From Micavibrio sp. UBA1672 (GTDB taxonomy: Bacteria; Pseudomonadota; Alphaproteobacteria; Micavibrionales; Micavibrionaceae): a DNA stretch of 55,666 nt. The notes under the pieces are model-generated. The model was not told the origin of the DNA, made no database searches, and saw nothing but the letters and a program-made list of their open reading frames with translations. Made by a program: the position numbers and the translations under genes. Location: positions 1 through 55,666 of the forward strand of contig DCKO01000052.1 of the NCBI GenBank assembly GCA_002320665.1. The letters run 5' to 3'. Numbering within the stretch: position 1 is the stretch's first letter; each line of letters begins with the position of its first letter. Of the stretch, positions 34,575 through 42,599 are shown in pieces.

Positions 34575-36557
34575 ATGAGCGAAGCAGCCGCATCAGCAAA
34601 TAACATCACCGTCACCATGCCGGACGGAAATACCCGTAGCTACACTTCTGGCGTAACAGGCATGGACATCGCCAATGATATTTCCAAATCCTTGGCCAAA
34701 AAATCAATCGCGATTGTGATTAATGAAAAAGAATGCGACCTCAGCCTGCCCATAGAAAACGACGTATCCATAAGCATCATCACTCGCGATCAGGATGCCG
34801 CGCTAGAGTTAATCCGCCATGACTGCGCGCATGTCTTGGCCGAAGCCGTGCAGGAACTTTTCCCTGGCACGCAAGTCACCATCGGCCCTTCAATCGAAAA
34901 TGGCTTTTACTATGATTTTTACCGTGAAACACCTTTCACAATCGAGGACTTGCCAAAAATCGAGAAAAAAATGCGCCAGATCATCGAGCGCGGAAATCCT
35001 TTTACCCGCGAAGTTTGGGATAGAAACGAAGCCATAAAATTCTTTAAGGAAAAAGGCGAAGCCTTTAAGGCCGAATTGATCGAAGATTTACCGGAAAGCG
35101 AAACCATCACCATCTACAAACAAGGCGAATGGCTTGATCTTTGCCGAGGGCCCCATATGCCCACCACCAAGCAAGTCGGTACAGCCTTTAAATTGATGAA
35201 AGTTGCAGGCGCATACTGGCGCGGGGATTCCAACCGCGAAATGCTCAGTCGCATCTACGGCACGGCATGGCGCACCCAAGAAGAACTAGATGCCTACCTC
35301 CACCAACTCGAAGAAGCCGAAAAGCGCGACCACCGCAAATTAGGCCGCGAAATGGATCTTTTCCATTTTGACCCCAAAGCCCAAGGCTCATGCTTCTGGC
35401 ATCCCAAGGGCTTTACCATCTATAACCAGATGGAAACCTATATCCGCCGCCGCGTAAATGACGCCGAATATGTCGAAGTCAAAACCCCGCAGCTCATGGA
35501 TCAAAAACTCTGGGAAACCTCCGGCCACTGGCAGAAATACCGCGAAGATATGTTCGTGGTACCAGATGTCACACCCAACACAGAAGAAGGCGAACCCATC
35601 TTCAAAGAAGAACCCAAGGACTTCATGGCACTTAAGCCCATGAACTGCCCCGCCCACGTGGAAATATTCAAACAAGGCATCAAATCCTATAAGGATTTAC
35701 CAATCCGCATGGCAGAATTTGGATGTTGTCATAGAAACGAAGCCCACGGCGCGCTTCATGGTCTTTTACGTGTGCGCCAATTTACACAGGATGACGGGCA
35801 TATTTTCTGCCGTGAAGACCAAATCCTCGACGAAGCCGTTGCCTTTTGTGAGCTAACACAAAAAATATATAAGGATCTGGATTTCGAGGATTACTACCTC
35901 ACCCTTGAAACCCGCCCCGAAGAACGCATCGGCTCGGATGAGCTATGGGATAAGGCAGAAAACGGGCTGAAACAAGCCATGGATCACCTTGGCCTAAAAT
36001 ACGAAATCGCCGAAGGTGACGGCGCGTTCTACGGCCCGAAACTCGGCTTTATCGTCAAAGACGCAATCGGCCGCGAATGGGGCTGCGCAACCTTGCAAAT
36101 AGATTTCAATCTCCCTCGCCGCTTCGAAGCCACCTATATCGGCGAAGATGGAGAAAAACATTATCCGGTTATGCTCCACCGCGCGATCCTCGGAACACTC
36201 GAGCGCTTTATCGGCATCATGATCGAGCATTTCGCAGGAAAACTCCCGCTCTGGCTAGCCCCGACACAATGCGCGATAGCAACAATCACTTCCGAAGTCG
36301 ATGACTACGCGCAAAATCTTTATGAACAGCTCAAAGCAAACGGCATGCGCCCTATTCTGGATACTCGGAACGAGAAAATCAGCTATAAGGTGCGCGAGCA
36401 TTCCACCGGCAAAGTGCCCGTGATCTTCGTCATCGGCAAAAGCGAAGCCGAAGAAAATACCGTGTCCATCCGCCGCCTTGGTAGCCAAAAAACCGAAAGC
36501 ATGAACGCAGAAGAGGCCGTCAAAGCCCTGATTGAGGAAGCAAAACCGCCTTATTAA
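34575..36557 (+). CDS. thrS: Threonyl-tRNA synthetase
   Basis: 660 residues, class II, full length. An N-terminal TGS domain (about 8-70) is followed by the SAD editing domain, with HDCAHVLAEAVQELFPGTQ (His-x3-His) and a LCRGPHMP zinc-type site. The catalytic core has MNCPAHVEIFK, FGCCHRNEAHGALHGLLRVR and QFTQDDGHIFC as motif 2, and HRAILGTLERFIGIMIEH as motif 3. The anticodon domain is at the C-terminus. A clear AAAGGAAAG precedes the ATG. It charges tRNA-Thr and is co-oriented with cysS. Confidence 0.98.
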   Translation: MSEAAASANNITVTMPDGNTRSYTSGVTGMDIANDISKSLAKKSIAIVINEKECDLSLPIENDVSISIITRDQDAALELIRHDCAHVLAEAVQELFPGTQVTIGPSIENGFYYDFYRETPFTIEDLPKIEKKMRQIIERGNPFTREVWDRNEAIKFFKEKGEAFKAELIEDLPESETITIYKQGEWLDLCRGPHMPTTKQVGTAFKLMKVAGAYWRGDSNREMLSRIYGTAWRTQEELDAYLHQLEEAEKRDHRKLGREMDLFHFDPKAQGSCFWHPKGFTIYNQMETYIRRRVNDAEYVEVKTPQLMDQKLWETSGHWQKYREDMFVVPDVTPNTEEGEPIFKEEPKDFMALKPMNCPAHVEIFKQGIKSYKDLPIRMAEFGCCHRNEAHGALHGLLRVRQFTQDDGHIFCREDQILDEAVAFCELTQKIYKDLDFEDYYLTLETRPEERIGSDELWDKAENGLKQAMDHLGLKYEIAEGDGAFYGPKLGFIVKDAIGREWGCATLQIDFNLPRRFEATYIGEDGEKHYPVMLHRAILGTLERFIGIMIEHFAGKLPLWLAPTQCAIATITSEVDDYAQNLYEQLKANGMRPILDTRNEKISYKVREHSTGKVPVIFVIGKSEAEENTVSIRRLGSQKTESMNAEEAVKALIEEAKPPY

Positions 36558-36575
36558 AAGAGTAACTTGAATTTA

Positions 36576-36664
36576 GTTGCTTCGCTTTATTTTGTGACAA
36601 GGCACGGGGCGACGACGAATAGATACCCTATTTTAGGAGTGAAGCAACGATGTCACAGAATAAA
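36576..36664 (+). promoter_or_regulatory. Interleaved inverted repeats over the yidD start
   Basis: Block A (GTTGCTTC, 36576-36583) is complementary to A' (GAAGCAAC, 36641-36648), and block B (14 bases, 36586-36599) is complementary to B' (36651-36664) at 13 of 14. The order A-B-A'-B' is that of a pseudoknot. A' sits between the AGGAG ribosome site and the ATG, and B' covers the first codons, so folding would mask the yidD start. Confidence 0.45.
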
Positions 36665-36901
36665 TGGAAGCAACTACTCATAGCACCCATAAAACTATAC
36701 CAATACTGCATCTCCCCGATGCTGGGTTGCCATTGCCGCTTCCACCCAACCTGTTCGGCTTATTCCATTCAGGCCATAGAAGAACATGGCGCTATCAAGG
36801 GTTTGTGGCTTGCAGCAAAGCGCATTGCACGCTGCCACCCTTGGGCAAAATCTGGCTATGACCCTGTGCCTAAAAATCCGGATTTGAATAATATTCCATA
36901 A
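36650..36901 (+). CDS. yidD: Membrane protein insertion efficiency factor
   Basis: 83 residues. The YidD signature is complete: LIAPIKLYQYCISPMLG, then CRFHPTCSAYSIQAIEEHGAIKG, and RCHPW near the end. An N-terminal amphipathic helix binds the inner membrane, where it aids insertion with YidC. In most bacteria it lies in the rpmH-rnpA-yidC cluster; here it follows thrS alone. AGGAG lies 8 bases before the ATG. The interleaved repeats around the start may control its translation. Confidence 0.95.
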   Translation: MSQNKWKQLLIAPIKLYQYCISPMLGCHCRFHPTCSAYSIQAIEEHGAIKGLWLAAKRIARCHPWAKSGYDPVPKNPDLNNIP

Positions 36902-36967
36902 ATTTCTGGTATTATATTACACCCTATCCTTATAATGATAGTTGTATGCAACATAAGAGGATAAATT

Positions 36968-37390
36968 ATGATAACTAAGAAATTCTTGCTTTTAGGGGCC
37001 TCCGCCATTGCCCTCGCCGCTTTTTTACCCATGCAAGCCCATGCAGATGCCCAAATTGGTATCGAGTTACCATGTGGTATAACGCTGGTAGGCCCAGATG
37101 CTCCACCTGAATCAATCATTACCCGCAAAGGTGGTAAAGACTGCAAACGGTATGAGAGACAGCAAAGAAAAGCGCATAAAAAAAGACAAGAAGAAAGAGA
37201 ACAAAAAAAGGCATCCATGAGCGAAGAGGAATGGGATCGCTACAAAGATACCGAAGATATGACAAGAGGCGATTGGTCAAAAATTGAAGAAAATGACAAA
37301 AGAAGAGCTAAAAAAAGAGAAGAACGGAAAGAGAAGCAAGCACAAAAAGACAAAGAGAGGTACTCGGTATCCTCAGCCGATGAAGAGTAG
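36968..37390 (+). CDS. Small secreted protein, charged, Lys/Arg/Glu-rich
   Basis: 140 residues, AGAGGA before the ATG. The signal peptide is residues 1-26 (ends AHAD). A short conserved-looking segment with two Cys (IELPCGITLVGPD and GGKDCKRYERQ) is followed by a very charged region (RKAHKKRQEEREQKKA, then KREERKEKQAQKDKERY). A GDWSKIEE box resembles GKWDKIED in the next gene, and the signal peptides are similar, so the two are probably diverged relatives. It is periplasmic or secreted. No family is recognised. Confidence 0.65.
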   Translation: MITKKFLLLGASAIALAAFLPMQAHADAQIGIELPCGITLVGPDAPPESIITRKGGKDCKRYERQQRKAHKKRQEEREQKKASMSEEEWDRYKDTEDMTRGDWSKIEENDKRRAKKREERKEKQAQKDKERYSVSSADEE

Positions 37391-37410
37391 AATGCAGTCA
37401 TAAATACCTT

Positions 37411-37440
37411 AAACGCGCGGCACATGTCGTGCGTTTTTCT
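37411..37440 (+). terminator. Terminator after the charged secreted protein
   Basis: AAACGC (37411-37416) and GCGTTT (37431-37436), with a GC-rich inner part, followed by TTTTTC. It lies 20 bases after the stop at 37390. Confidence 0.65.
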
Positions 37441-37552
37441 ATGAAATAAATTTTTTAAATAATTTCGCAGGGTTTTCAAAACATGCTCCGTATAAGGATC
37501 TACAAGCATGCTTTTTGCGGCTTGGAAACAGTTTATACAGGAGATAATAACT

Positions 37553-38041
37553 ATGAACGCAAAAAAACTTTTACTTTTAGGTGTGGCTGTCATTGCTTTT
37601 GCCCCATATCAGGCCTCTGCCGATAATGTGCCAAAGCGCAAAAAAGCCCATATTGCAAAAAAACTGGACCGCAAGGAAGATCGCCGTGACCGCCGCGAAG
37701 ATGTCCGCGACAAGCGTGAAGACATACGCGATAAAAAAGAAGACCGTCGTGACCGTCGGGAAGATGTGCGTGATAAACGCGAAGATATCCGTGACCACCG
37801 CGAAGACGTCCGCGATGCAAAGCATGATGGCGGAAAATGGGACAAAATAGAAGATGTGTATGATCGCCGTGAAGATCGTTATGATCGTCGCGAAGATGTC
37901 CGTGACCACCGCGAAGATATTGTTGACCGCAAGGAAGACCGTCATGACCGTCGTGAAGACGTCCGTGACAAAAAAGAAGATATTCGCGAAAAAAGACGCG
38001 AAGCACGCCGTGAAAAAATCAAAGACCACTATAATGATTAA
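37553..38041 (+). CDS. Secreted protein of tandem 7-residue D-(R/K)-(R/K)-E-D-(V/I)-R repeats
   Basis: 162 residues from the ATG at 37553 (AGGAG before it); a longer reading from 37508 lacks a ribosome site and would bury the signal peptide. Signal peptide 1-23 (ends ASAD). The mature part is almost only heptads of Asp-Arg/Lys-Arg/Lys-Glu-Asp-Val/Ile/Arg-Arg: DRREDVR, DKREDIR, DKKEDRR, DHREDVR, in two blocks split by HDGGKWDKIEDVY. The 21-base period is visible in the DNA. It would form a long charged helix with salt bridges, outside the cytoplasm. Similar 'RED-like' repeat proteins exist but have no known function. The minus-strand ORFs here are shadows of the repeat. Confidence 0.72.
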   Translation: MNAKKLLLLGVAVIAFAPYQASADNVPKRKKAHIAKKLDRKEDRRDRREDVRDKREDIRDKKEDRRDRREDVRDKREDIRDHREDVRDAKHDGGKWDKIEDVYDRREDRYDRREDVRDHREDIVDRKEDRHDRREDVRDKKEDIREKRREARREKIKDHYND

Positions 38042-38067
38042 ACCAAACATAAATCCGGGAGGAAAAT

Positions 38068-38352
38068 ATGTACAAAAAATTATTATTATGTAGTGCTTTA
38101 TGCCTGTTGATTTCACCTGCAATTGCCGACGAGACCTTTTCACCAGAAGGAAATGGCGGAAAAAAAGGTGGTCATTTTAAGGCTGCTGATACTGATGGTA
38201 ATGGCGAAATCGACAAAGCAGAGTTTTTGGCTCAGGCAGAAAAACGTTTTGAAAAACTGGACAAGGACAATAGTGGCAGTTTATCGCAAGACGAGCTGAA
38301 AGGTGCCAGAAAACACCGCAAAGGAAAACGTAGCCAACATTCAGAAGAATAA
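38068..38352 (+). CDS. Secreted EF-hand protein
   Basis: 94 residues with GGGAGGA before the ATG. The signal peptide (1-20) ends at AIAD. Two EF-hand loops are clear: DTDGNGEIDKAE (about residues 46-57) and DKDNSGSLSQDE (about 70-81), each with the canonical acidic 1, 3, 5 and 12 positions. It should bind calcium in the periplasm. A basic tail (KHRKGKRSQH) follows. It is 27 bases after the heptad-repeat gene and about 85 before the sigma factor gene, so the three may be linked in function. Confidence 0.85.
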   Translation: MYKKLLLCSALCLLISPAIADETFSPEGNGGKKGGHFKAADTDGNGEIDKAEFLAQAEKRFEKLDKDNSGSLSQDELKGARKHRKGKRSQHSEE

Positions 38353-38436
38353 TAACGTTATGACTATATTACCAGATGATCAGAATGTTTTTTCTGTTAT
38401 GCTCTTGAAAGCAAAAACACAGACACACGTGGATAT

Positions 38437-39009
38437 ATGTTACAAGAGCACGAAGACGAGGATCTTATGAAGTTGATTGCTCAAGGGCACCAACTGGCTT
38501 ATGACACCCTTGTCCGGCGACATCTGGAAAAAACCTGTGCGATGGCTGCCCGCCTCAGTGGCAACCCTCACGACGCGGAAGAAATCGCGCAGGATGCTTT
38601 TTTACAGCTTTGGATCAGCGCCCCGAAATGGCAAAGCGGACGAAGCAAATTTACAACCTGGTTTTACCGGATTGTGATGAATAAAAGCATCGATCAGTTC
38701 AGGCGGCATAAAAAAACAAAACAAAACGCCGAATTCATCGAAGAAATAGTAGAAGACGCCGACTCGAAATCCTCGGAACACATGCTGATTTCGGATCAAG
38801 AGAAAAATACGGTACACAACGCCATAGGGCAATTACCGGAAAAGCAACGCACAGCTATTTTACTGTGCTACCAAAAGGAAATGACCAATAAAGAGGCCGC
38901 CGAAATTATGGATATGAACATCAAGGCACTCGAAGCTTTACTGGTCAGAGGACGTAAAAAGCTCAAAGACATTTTGTCAAAAGAGCATTTCACGGACATA
39001 GGAGAATAA
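38437..39009 (+). CDS. ECF-type RNA polymerase sigma factor
   Basis: 190 residues. Region 2 is YDTLVRRHLEKTCAMAARLSG, then DAEEIAQDAFLQLW and TWFYRIVMNKSIDQFRR; region 4 is IGQLPEKQRTAILLCYQKEM, then TNKEAAEIMDMNIKALEALLVRGRKKL. There is no N-terminal region 1. ECF factors are usually held by a membrane anti-sigma factor. The next gene (3-base gap) has one transmembrane helix in the right place for that role. With the metal-sensor-like third gene, the arrangement resembles the CnrH/CnrY/CnrX or related systems. Its own promoter was not found. Confidence 0.9.
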   Translation: MLQEHEDEDLMKLIAQGHQLAYDTLVRRHLEKTCAMAARLSGNPHDAEEIAQDAFLQLWISAPKWQSGRSKFTTWFYRIVMNKSIDQFRRHKKTKQNAEFIEEIVEDADSKSSEHMLISDQEKNTVHNAIGQLPEKQRTAILLCYQKEMTNKEAAEIMDMNIKALEALLVRGRKKLKDILSKEHFTDIGE

Positions 39010-39012
39010 AAT

Positions 39013-39345
39013 ATGACACAAGACAAACAAAAACTGGATAAAATACTGGAAAACCTATACACGCATGAGCCATCTTCCGATCTTGCAGAACACATCATGC
39101 AACGTGCCGCGCAAACACCACAGAAAAAGCCATTCAGCGCTATAAATCACCTGACATCATGGATAGAAGGGCTTTATTCCCCATGGCCATCGGATTTAGG
39201 CCTAAAAGCCTCGGCTTTGGCTTGTATTGCGTTGATATGCTTTACTTCAGGTCTCATCCAGCAAGAAAGCAGAGCATCTAATCTGGATAATGAGGAAATA
39301 GCGACGGCAATTTATATGGATTACACCCAAATGGAGCTTTACTAA
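39013..39345 (+). CDS. Candidate anti-sigma factor, one-helix membrane protein
   Basis: 110 residues, AGGAG before the ATG. A hydrophilic cytoplasmic N-terminal part (about 1-60; DKILENLYTHEPSSDLAEHIM) is followed by one helix (about 63-81) and a short periplasmic tail ending TQMELY. The N-terminus opens like anti-sigma domains, but no zinc motif (HxxxCxxC) is present and the family is not certain. Position between the sigma gene (3 bases) and the metal-sensor-like gene (no gap) is the main evidence. Confidence 0.55.
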   Translation: MTQDKQKLDKILENLYTHEPSSDLAEHIMQRAAQTPQKKPFSAINHLTSWIEGLYSPWPSDLGLKASALACIALICFTSGLIQQESRASNLDNEEIATAIYMDYTQMELY

Positions 39346-39789
39346 ATGACTTTGGCAACGCATAAAACCAAAATTCTAACGGGCCTGTTAATGCTCTCAA
39401 TGGGTCTGAATATCGGCTTGGTTTCGTGGATAGGCGGCAAGAAGGCTGCCATGCATCCCGAGATAAGAGAACGAATACAAGGCCTCAGGGAAATCGCAAA
39501 GACCTTGCCAAGAGATCAAAAACGAAATTTACGTCAAACAATAAGAAATAACCGCGAAAAACGGCAAGAGCTTATGCAAGTTATTAAAACCAAACGCGAA
39601 GAAGTCAATGCAGTCCTGACGCAAGAGACTGTTGATAAAAAAGCCCTTAAAGCCAAACTCGAAGAATTAAGGAATGCCCAGCTTCAGATGATGGAAATGA
39701 TGCACGAAACCTCTTTGACTATACTACCTGAAATGCCCTTGGAAAAACGTAAAGAGTTTACTGAAAAAAGACGTGGCGGTTTTCGCTAA
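39346..39789 (+). CDS. Periplasmic heavy-metal-sensor-like protein
   Basis: 147 residues, start directly after the previous stop. An N-terminal helix (about 9-30) anchors a periplasmic helical hairpin: LREIAKTLPRDQKRNLRQTI, LMQVIKTKREEVNAVLTQ, KALKAKLEELRNAQLQMMEMMHE. This is the pattern of the CnrX/ZraP/CpxP-type metal-resistance family (PF13801). The Met-rich QMMEMMHE may bind soft metals. With the sigma and membrane-protein genes it probably transmits a periplasmic signal. The length is normal for the family. Confidence 0.78.
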   Translation: MTLATHKTKILTGLLMLSMGLNIGLVSWIGGKKAAMHPEIRERIQGLREIAKTLPRDQKRNLRQTIRNNREKRQELMQVIKTKREEVNAVLTQETVDKKALKAKLEELRNAQLQMMEMMHETSLTILPEMPLEKRKEFTEKRRGGFR

Positions 39790-39822
39790 GCATAAGATGA
39801 AAACTTGTCTATACTTTGTGCC

Positions 39823-40491
39823 ATGCGCGATTCCATCAAAAGCCTTTTACAAAAACCCCTTTTCACAGGCATAGAATTTTTCATTCTTTGCATCGCGCTC
39901 CCCTCGTGGATTATCTACTCCAGAAGCGGCACATTCATGTTTTCCTTCCTATGGGGAGCTTGTCTGTATTGCATTATAATTTACCGCCTATGCTATTTCA
40001 AAACGCACAAAGATCTTTGGCACTGGAATGCCGTTACAAAAGATAATATGCACCCCATCATCATACGCTGGGTCTTAGCCAGTATCGCCATGCTGGCCTT
40101 CACACTTTTCTATGATCCCGAGCGCCTGTTTTATATCCCCTTACAGCGCCCGCAAATCATTCCAGCCTTGCTGATTGCTTATCCTTTAATATCTGCCCTG
40201 CCCCAAGAATTCATATTCTGCAGCTTTTTCTTCCGGCGCTACGAATCATTTTTCGGCAAAGCTCGCCTGATGATTTTCGCCAGCGCCATAATCTTTGCCT
40301 ATGCCCATATTCTATATATCAACCCCGTCGCCCCGACCTTGGGCTTTATCGGCGGTCTGATCTTTGCAACCACCTATTTCAAGACAAAATCACTGGCCCT
40401 CGTAACCATCGAACACGGGCTATACGGCAATTCCCTCTTCCTGATTGGCTTGGGCTGGTACTTCTACAGCGGCAGCATTGCCGCGCAATAA
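39823..40491 (+). CDS. CPBP-family intramembrane protease
   Basis: 222 residues from the ATG at 39823 (an upstream in-frame TTG at 39805 is possible; neither has a good ribosome site). About seven transmembrane helices. Family residues: PQEFIFCSFFFRRYE (Glu and Arg of the first motif), IIFAYAHILYIN (His of the second) and TIEHGLYGN (last motif). CPBP proteins are glutamic intramembrane proteases, used in prenyl protein processing or bacteriocin immunity. The first motif has a single Glu instead of EE. It follows the sensor gene by about 30 bases and may share its transcript. Confidence 0.78.
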   Translation: MRDSIKSLLQKPLFTGIEFFILCIALPSWIIYSRSGTFMFSFLWGACLYCIIIYRLCYFKTHKDLWHWNAVTKDNMHPIIIRWVLASIAMLAFTLFYDPERLFYIPLQRPQIIPALLIAYPLISALPQEFIFCSFFFRRYESFFGKARLMIFASAIIFAYAHILYINPVAPTLGFIGGLIFATTYFKTKSLALVTIEHGLYGNSLFLIGLGWYFYSGSIAAQ

Positions 40492-40589
40492 GCAACCTTC
40501 AGAAGTAATACACAGATATTCATAGCAATTATAGAATGCAATAGTATTATTTATTGTCAACCATGAGGCGATATTTAAATATAATATTT

Positions 40590-40667
40590 GTGTAAATAAG
40601 GTCGCTTTTTTACACGATAAAGAAGAGCTTTCATTTTTTGTGTGTGGGTGAAAGCTCTCCTTTTTTC
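40590..40667 (+). ncRNA. Possible small RNA or leader with two hairpins upstream of the chemoreceptor
   Basis: Hairpin one: GTGTAAA/TTTACAC (40590-40615). Hairpin two: AGAGCTTTCA/TGAAAGCTCT (40625-40659, 10 bp) with loop TTTTTTGTGTGTGGG and six T after it at 40662-40667, a full Rho-independent terminator 28 bases before the chemoreceptor ATG. No ORF lies before it in the 200-base gap, so a short RNA or an attenuated leader is likely. A TATAAT at 40579-40584 could be its -10. Read on the other strand the loop is CCCACACACA, like the C-rich loops elsewhere. Confidence 0.45.
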
Positions 40668-40695
40668 CTAAAAAATTACAAACGGAAAAGCCAAA

Positions 40696-42534
40696 ATGAC
40701 AAATATGCTCTCACGACTAAGTACCCCTAAAGAAGATAAACGCGGCTTTGAACAAATGATTGAAAATATGCCGGTTGCTGTCATAACCTGCCGCATTTCC
40801 GATATGCAAATCGACTATGTGAACAAAAAAGCGCAGGAGTTGCTCGAAACAATCAGAGACGAACTCACCATAAACCCTCTTGATATGCTTGGCCATTCGA
40901 TTGACGCTTTTTATCAAAACCGCGCTGCATACATAAGCCCAAGCAGCTTGCCACATTGCGAACAAGCCGAACTGGGCAAGGAAATTCTGGATATTCGAAT
41001 TTCTGCTGTTCACAATGCCCAAGGCGAATATACCCATGCCATGTTCACATGGGACATCGTTACTGAACGCGTGAAAAAAGAACAAGCCTCCAGCAAACTC
41101 GTCCAGATGATTGATAATATGCCCATCAACATCATGACCTGTGACATTCATAATGACTTCAAGATCGATTATGCCAATAAAATTAGCATCGAGACTCTAA
41201 GAAAGCTGGAAGCACACTTGCCGATCCGTGCCGATGACCTTGTCGGCACGTCAGTCGATGCCTTCCATAAAACCCCCTCTCACCAGCGCAATATTCTCTC
41301 GAACCCCTCAAACTTGCCCTATAGCGCGGAAATCGAGGTTGGTGGTGAAATTCTTGATCTGCAAGTCTCCGCCGTATATGACGAAAAAGGAAGCTACACC
41401 AATGCCATGCTCTCATGGGCAATTGTAACCGATAAAGTCGCCAAAGAAAAAGAAGCAAACCGTCTGATCCAGATGGTTGATAATATGCCAATCAATATTA
41501 TGACCTGTGATATTAATGATGAATTCAAGATCGATTACGCTAATAAAATCAGCCTTGCCACCTTAAGAAGACTGGAAGAGCATCTGCCGATCAAGATTGA
41601 TGACCTCGTAGGTAGCTCCATCGATGTATTCCATAAACACCCCGGACATCAGCGTGATATCCTGAAAGATGACTCAAAACTGCCTCATACCGCGACTATC
41701 AAAGTCGGACCGGAAATCCTTAAGCTTGAAGTCTCCGCCATACAGAATCCTGACGGGTCCTATGCAGGCCCGATGCTGACTTGGGCTGTTATCACAAATA
41801 ACGTCAATATGGCCAATAAAGTCTCAGACGTGGTCAAAAACATGTCGGAAAAAGCCACCCATATGGATGATGCTTCGGTCAACATGCTTCAACTGGCCAA
41901 AACAGCAGAGGAACTAGCGGTTTCCGTATCCTCTGCCGCCGAGGAACTCTCTGCCACCGTCAATGAAATATCCGGTCAGGTCTCATCTTCCTCACGCAAA
42001 GCACAAGAAGCCTCCGATCAGGCTCAGCAAACAGATAAGCTTGTCAGCTCGTTGGATGAAGCCGCCACAGCCATTGGCGGCGTTGTTGAGGTCATTGAGG
42101 ATATCGCCGAAAAAACCAATCTTCTGGCACTCAATGCCACGATTGAGGCCGCCCGCGCCGGTGAGGCAGGCAAAGGCTTTGCTGTTGTTGCCTCCGAAGT
42201 CAAGGACCTTGCCACTCAAACCACCAAATCAACACAAGAAATCCGTGAACAAATTAGTTCAATGCAAGATATCGTGACCGGAACAGTTTCAGCCATCGGA
42301 CAAATTTCTACTGTTATCAACGAGCTTAGCGAGGCCTTCTCCTCCATTGCCGCCGCCGTTGAAGAACAAAGTACCACCACAACCACCGTCACCAAAGATA
42401 TTGGCGGCGTTCAGGAGGCTTCGGTCGATACGGGCAAAGCCGCCGAGCAAGTCAAACAAGTTGCCTCAACCTTAAGCGAATATTCAGCCGATCTGGATAA
42501 GGAAATCAATAACTTCTTAGACAGTTCCTCATAA
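40696..42534 (+). CDS. Cytoplasmic methyl-accepting chemotaxis protein with three PAS domains
   Basis: 612 residues and no transmembrane segment. Three PAS units in tandem (about 16-130, 135-250, 255-370), each opening with IENMPVAVITCRI or (D)NMPINIMTCDI and continuing with DYANKIS and a SLEVSA-type strand. Units two and three are close copies even in DNA. The C-terminal signalling domain (about 380-612) has NLLALNATIEAARAGEAGKG and FAVVASEVKDLA. It should signal to CheA/CheW in the cytoplasm. PAS domains commonly bind heme, FAD or small ligands; which one is not visible. A terminator-like hairpin precedes the gene and a clear terminator follows. Confidence 0.93.
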   Translation: MTNMLSRLSTPKEDKRGFEQMIENMPVAVITCRISDMQIDYVNKKAQELLETIRDELTINPLDMLGHSIDAFYQNRAAYISPSSLPHCEQAELGKEILDIRISAVHNAQGEYTHAMFTWDIVTERVKKEQASSKLVQMIDNMPINIMTCDIHNDFKIDYANKISIETLRKLEAHLPIRADDLVGTSVDAFHKTPSHQRNILSNPSNLPYSAEIEVGGEILDLQVSAVYDEKGSYTNAMLSWAIVTDKVAKEKEANRLIQMVDNMPINIMTCDINDEFKIDYANKISLATLRRLEEHLPIKIDDLVGSSIDVFHKHPGHQRDILKDDSKLPHTATIKVGPEILKLEVSAIQNPDGSYAGPMLTWAVITNNVNMANKVSDVVKNMSEKATHMDDASVNMLQLAKTAEELAVSVSSAAEELSATVNEISGQVSSSSRKAQEASDQAQQTDKLVSSLDEAATAIGGVVEVIEDIAEKTNLLALNATIEAARAGEAGKGFAVVASEVKDLATQTTKSTQEIREQISSMQDIVTGTVSAIGQISTVINELSEAFSSIAAAVEEQSTTTTTVTKDIGGVQEASVDTGKAAEQVKQVASTLSEYSADLDKEINNFLDSSS

Positions 42535-42564
42535 GCCTTTAAACATCAAAGTTTCTTCCCCTGT

Positions 42565-42599
42565 AATCATCCGGTATCCCTCTACCGGATGATTTTTTA
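42565..42599 (+). terminator. Terminator after the chemoreceptor gene
   Basis: A 12-bp perfect stem (42565-42576 with 42583-42594) with loop TCCCTC, followed by TTTT and an AT-rich tail. The loop is C-rich, like several others in this window. Confidence 0.88.

Noticed and set aside
37660..38020. Periodic 21-base pattern that could look like a CRISPR array
   Set aside because: The repeats are in frame and code Asp/Arg heptads; no spacers of constant length and no cas genes.
37577..38143. Long minus-strand ORFs over the heptad-repeat gene
   Set aside because: They arise from the 21-base repeat in another frame; no ribosome site, and the plus strand has a signal peptide and good ribosome site.
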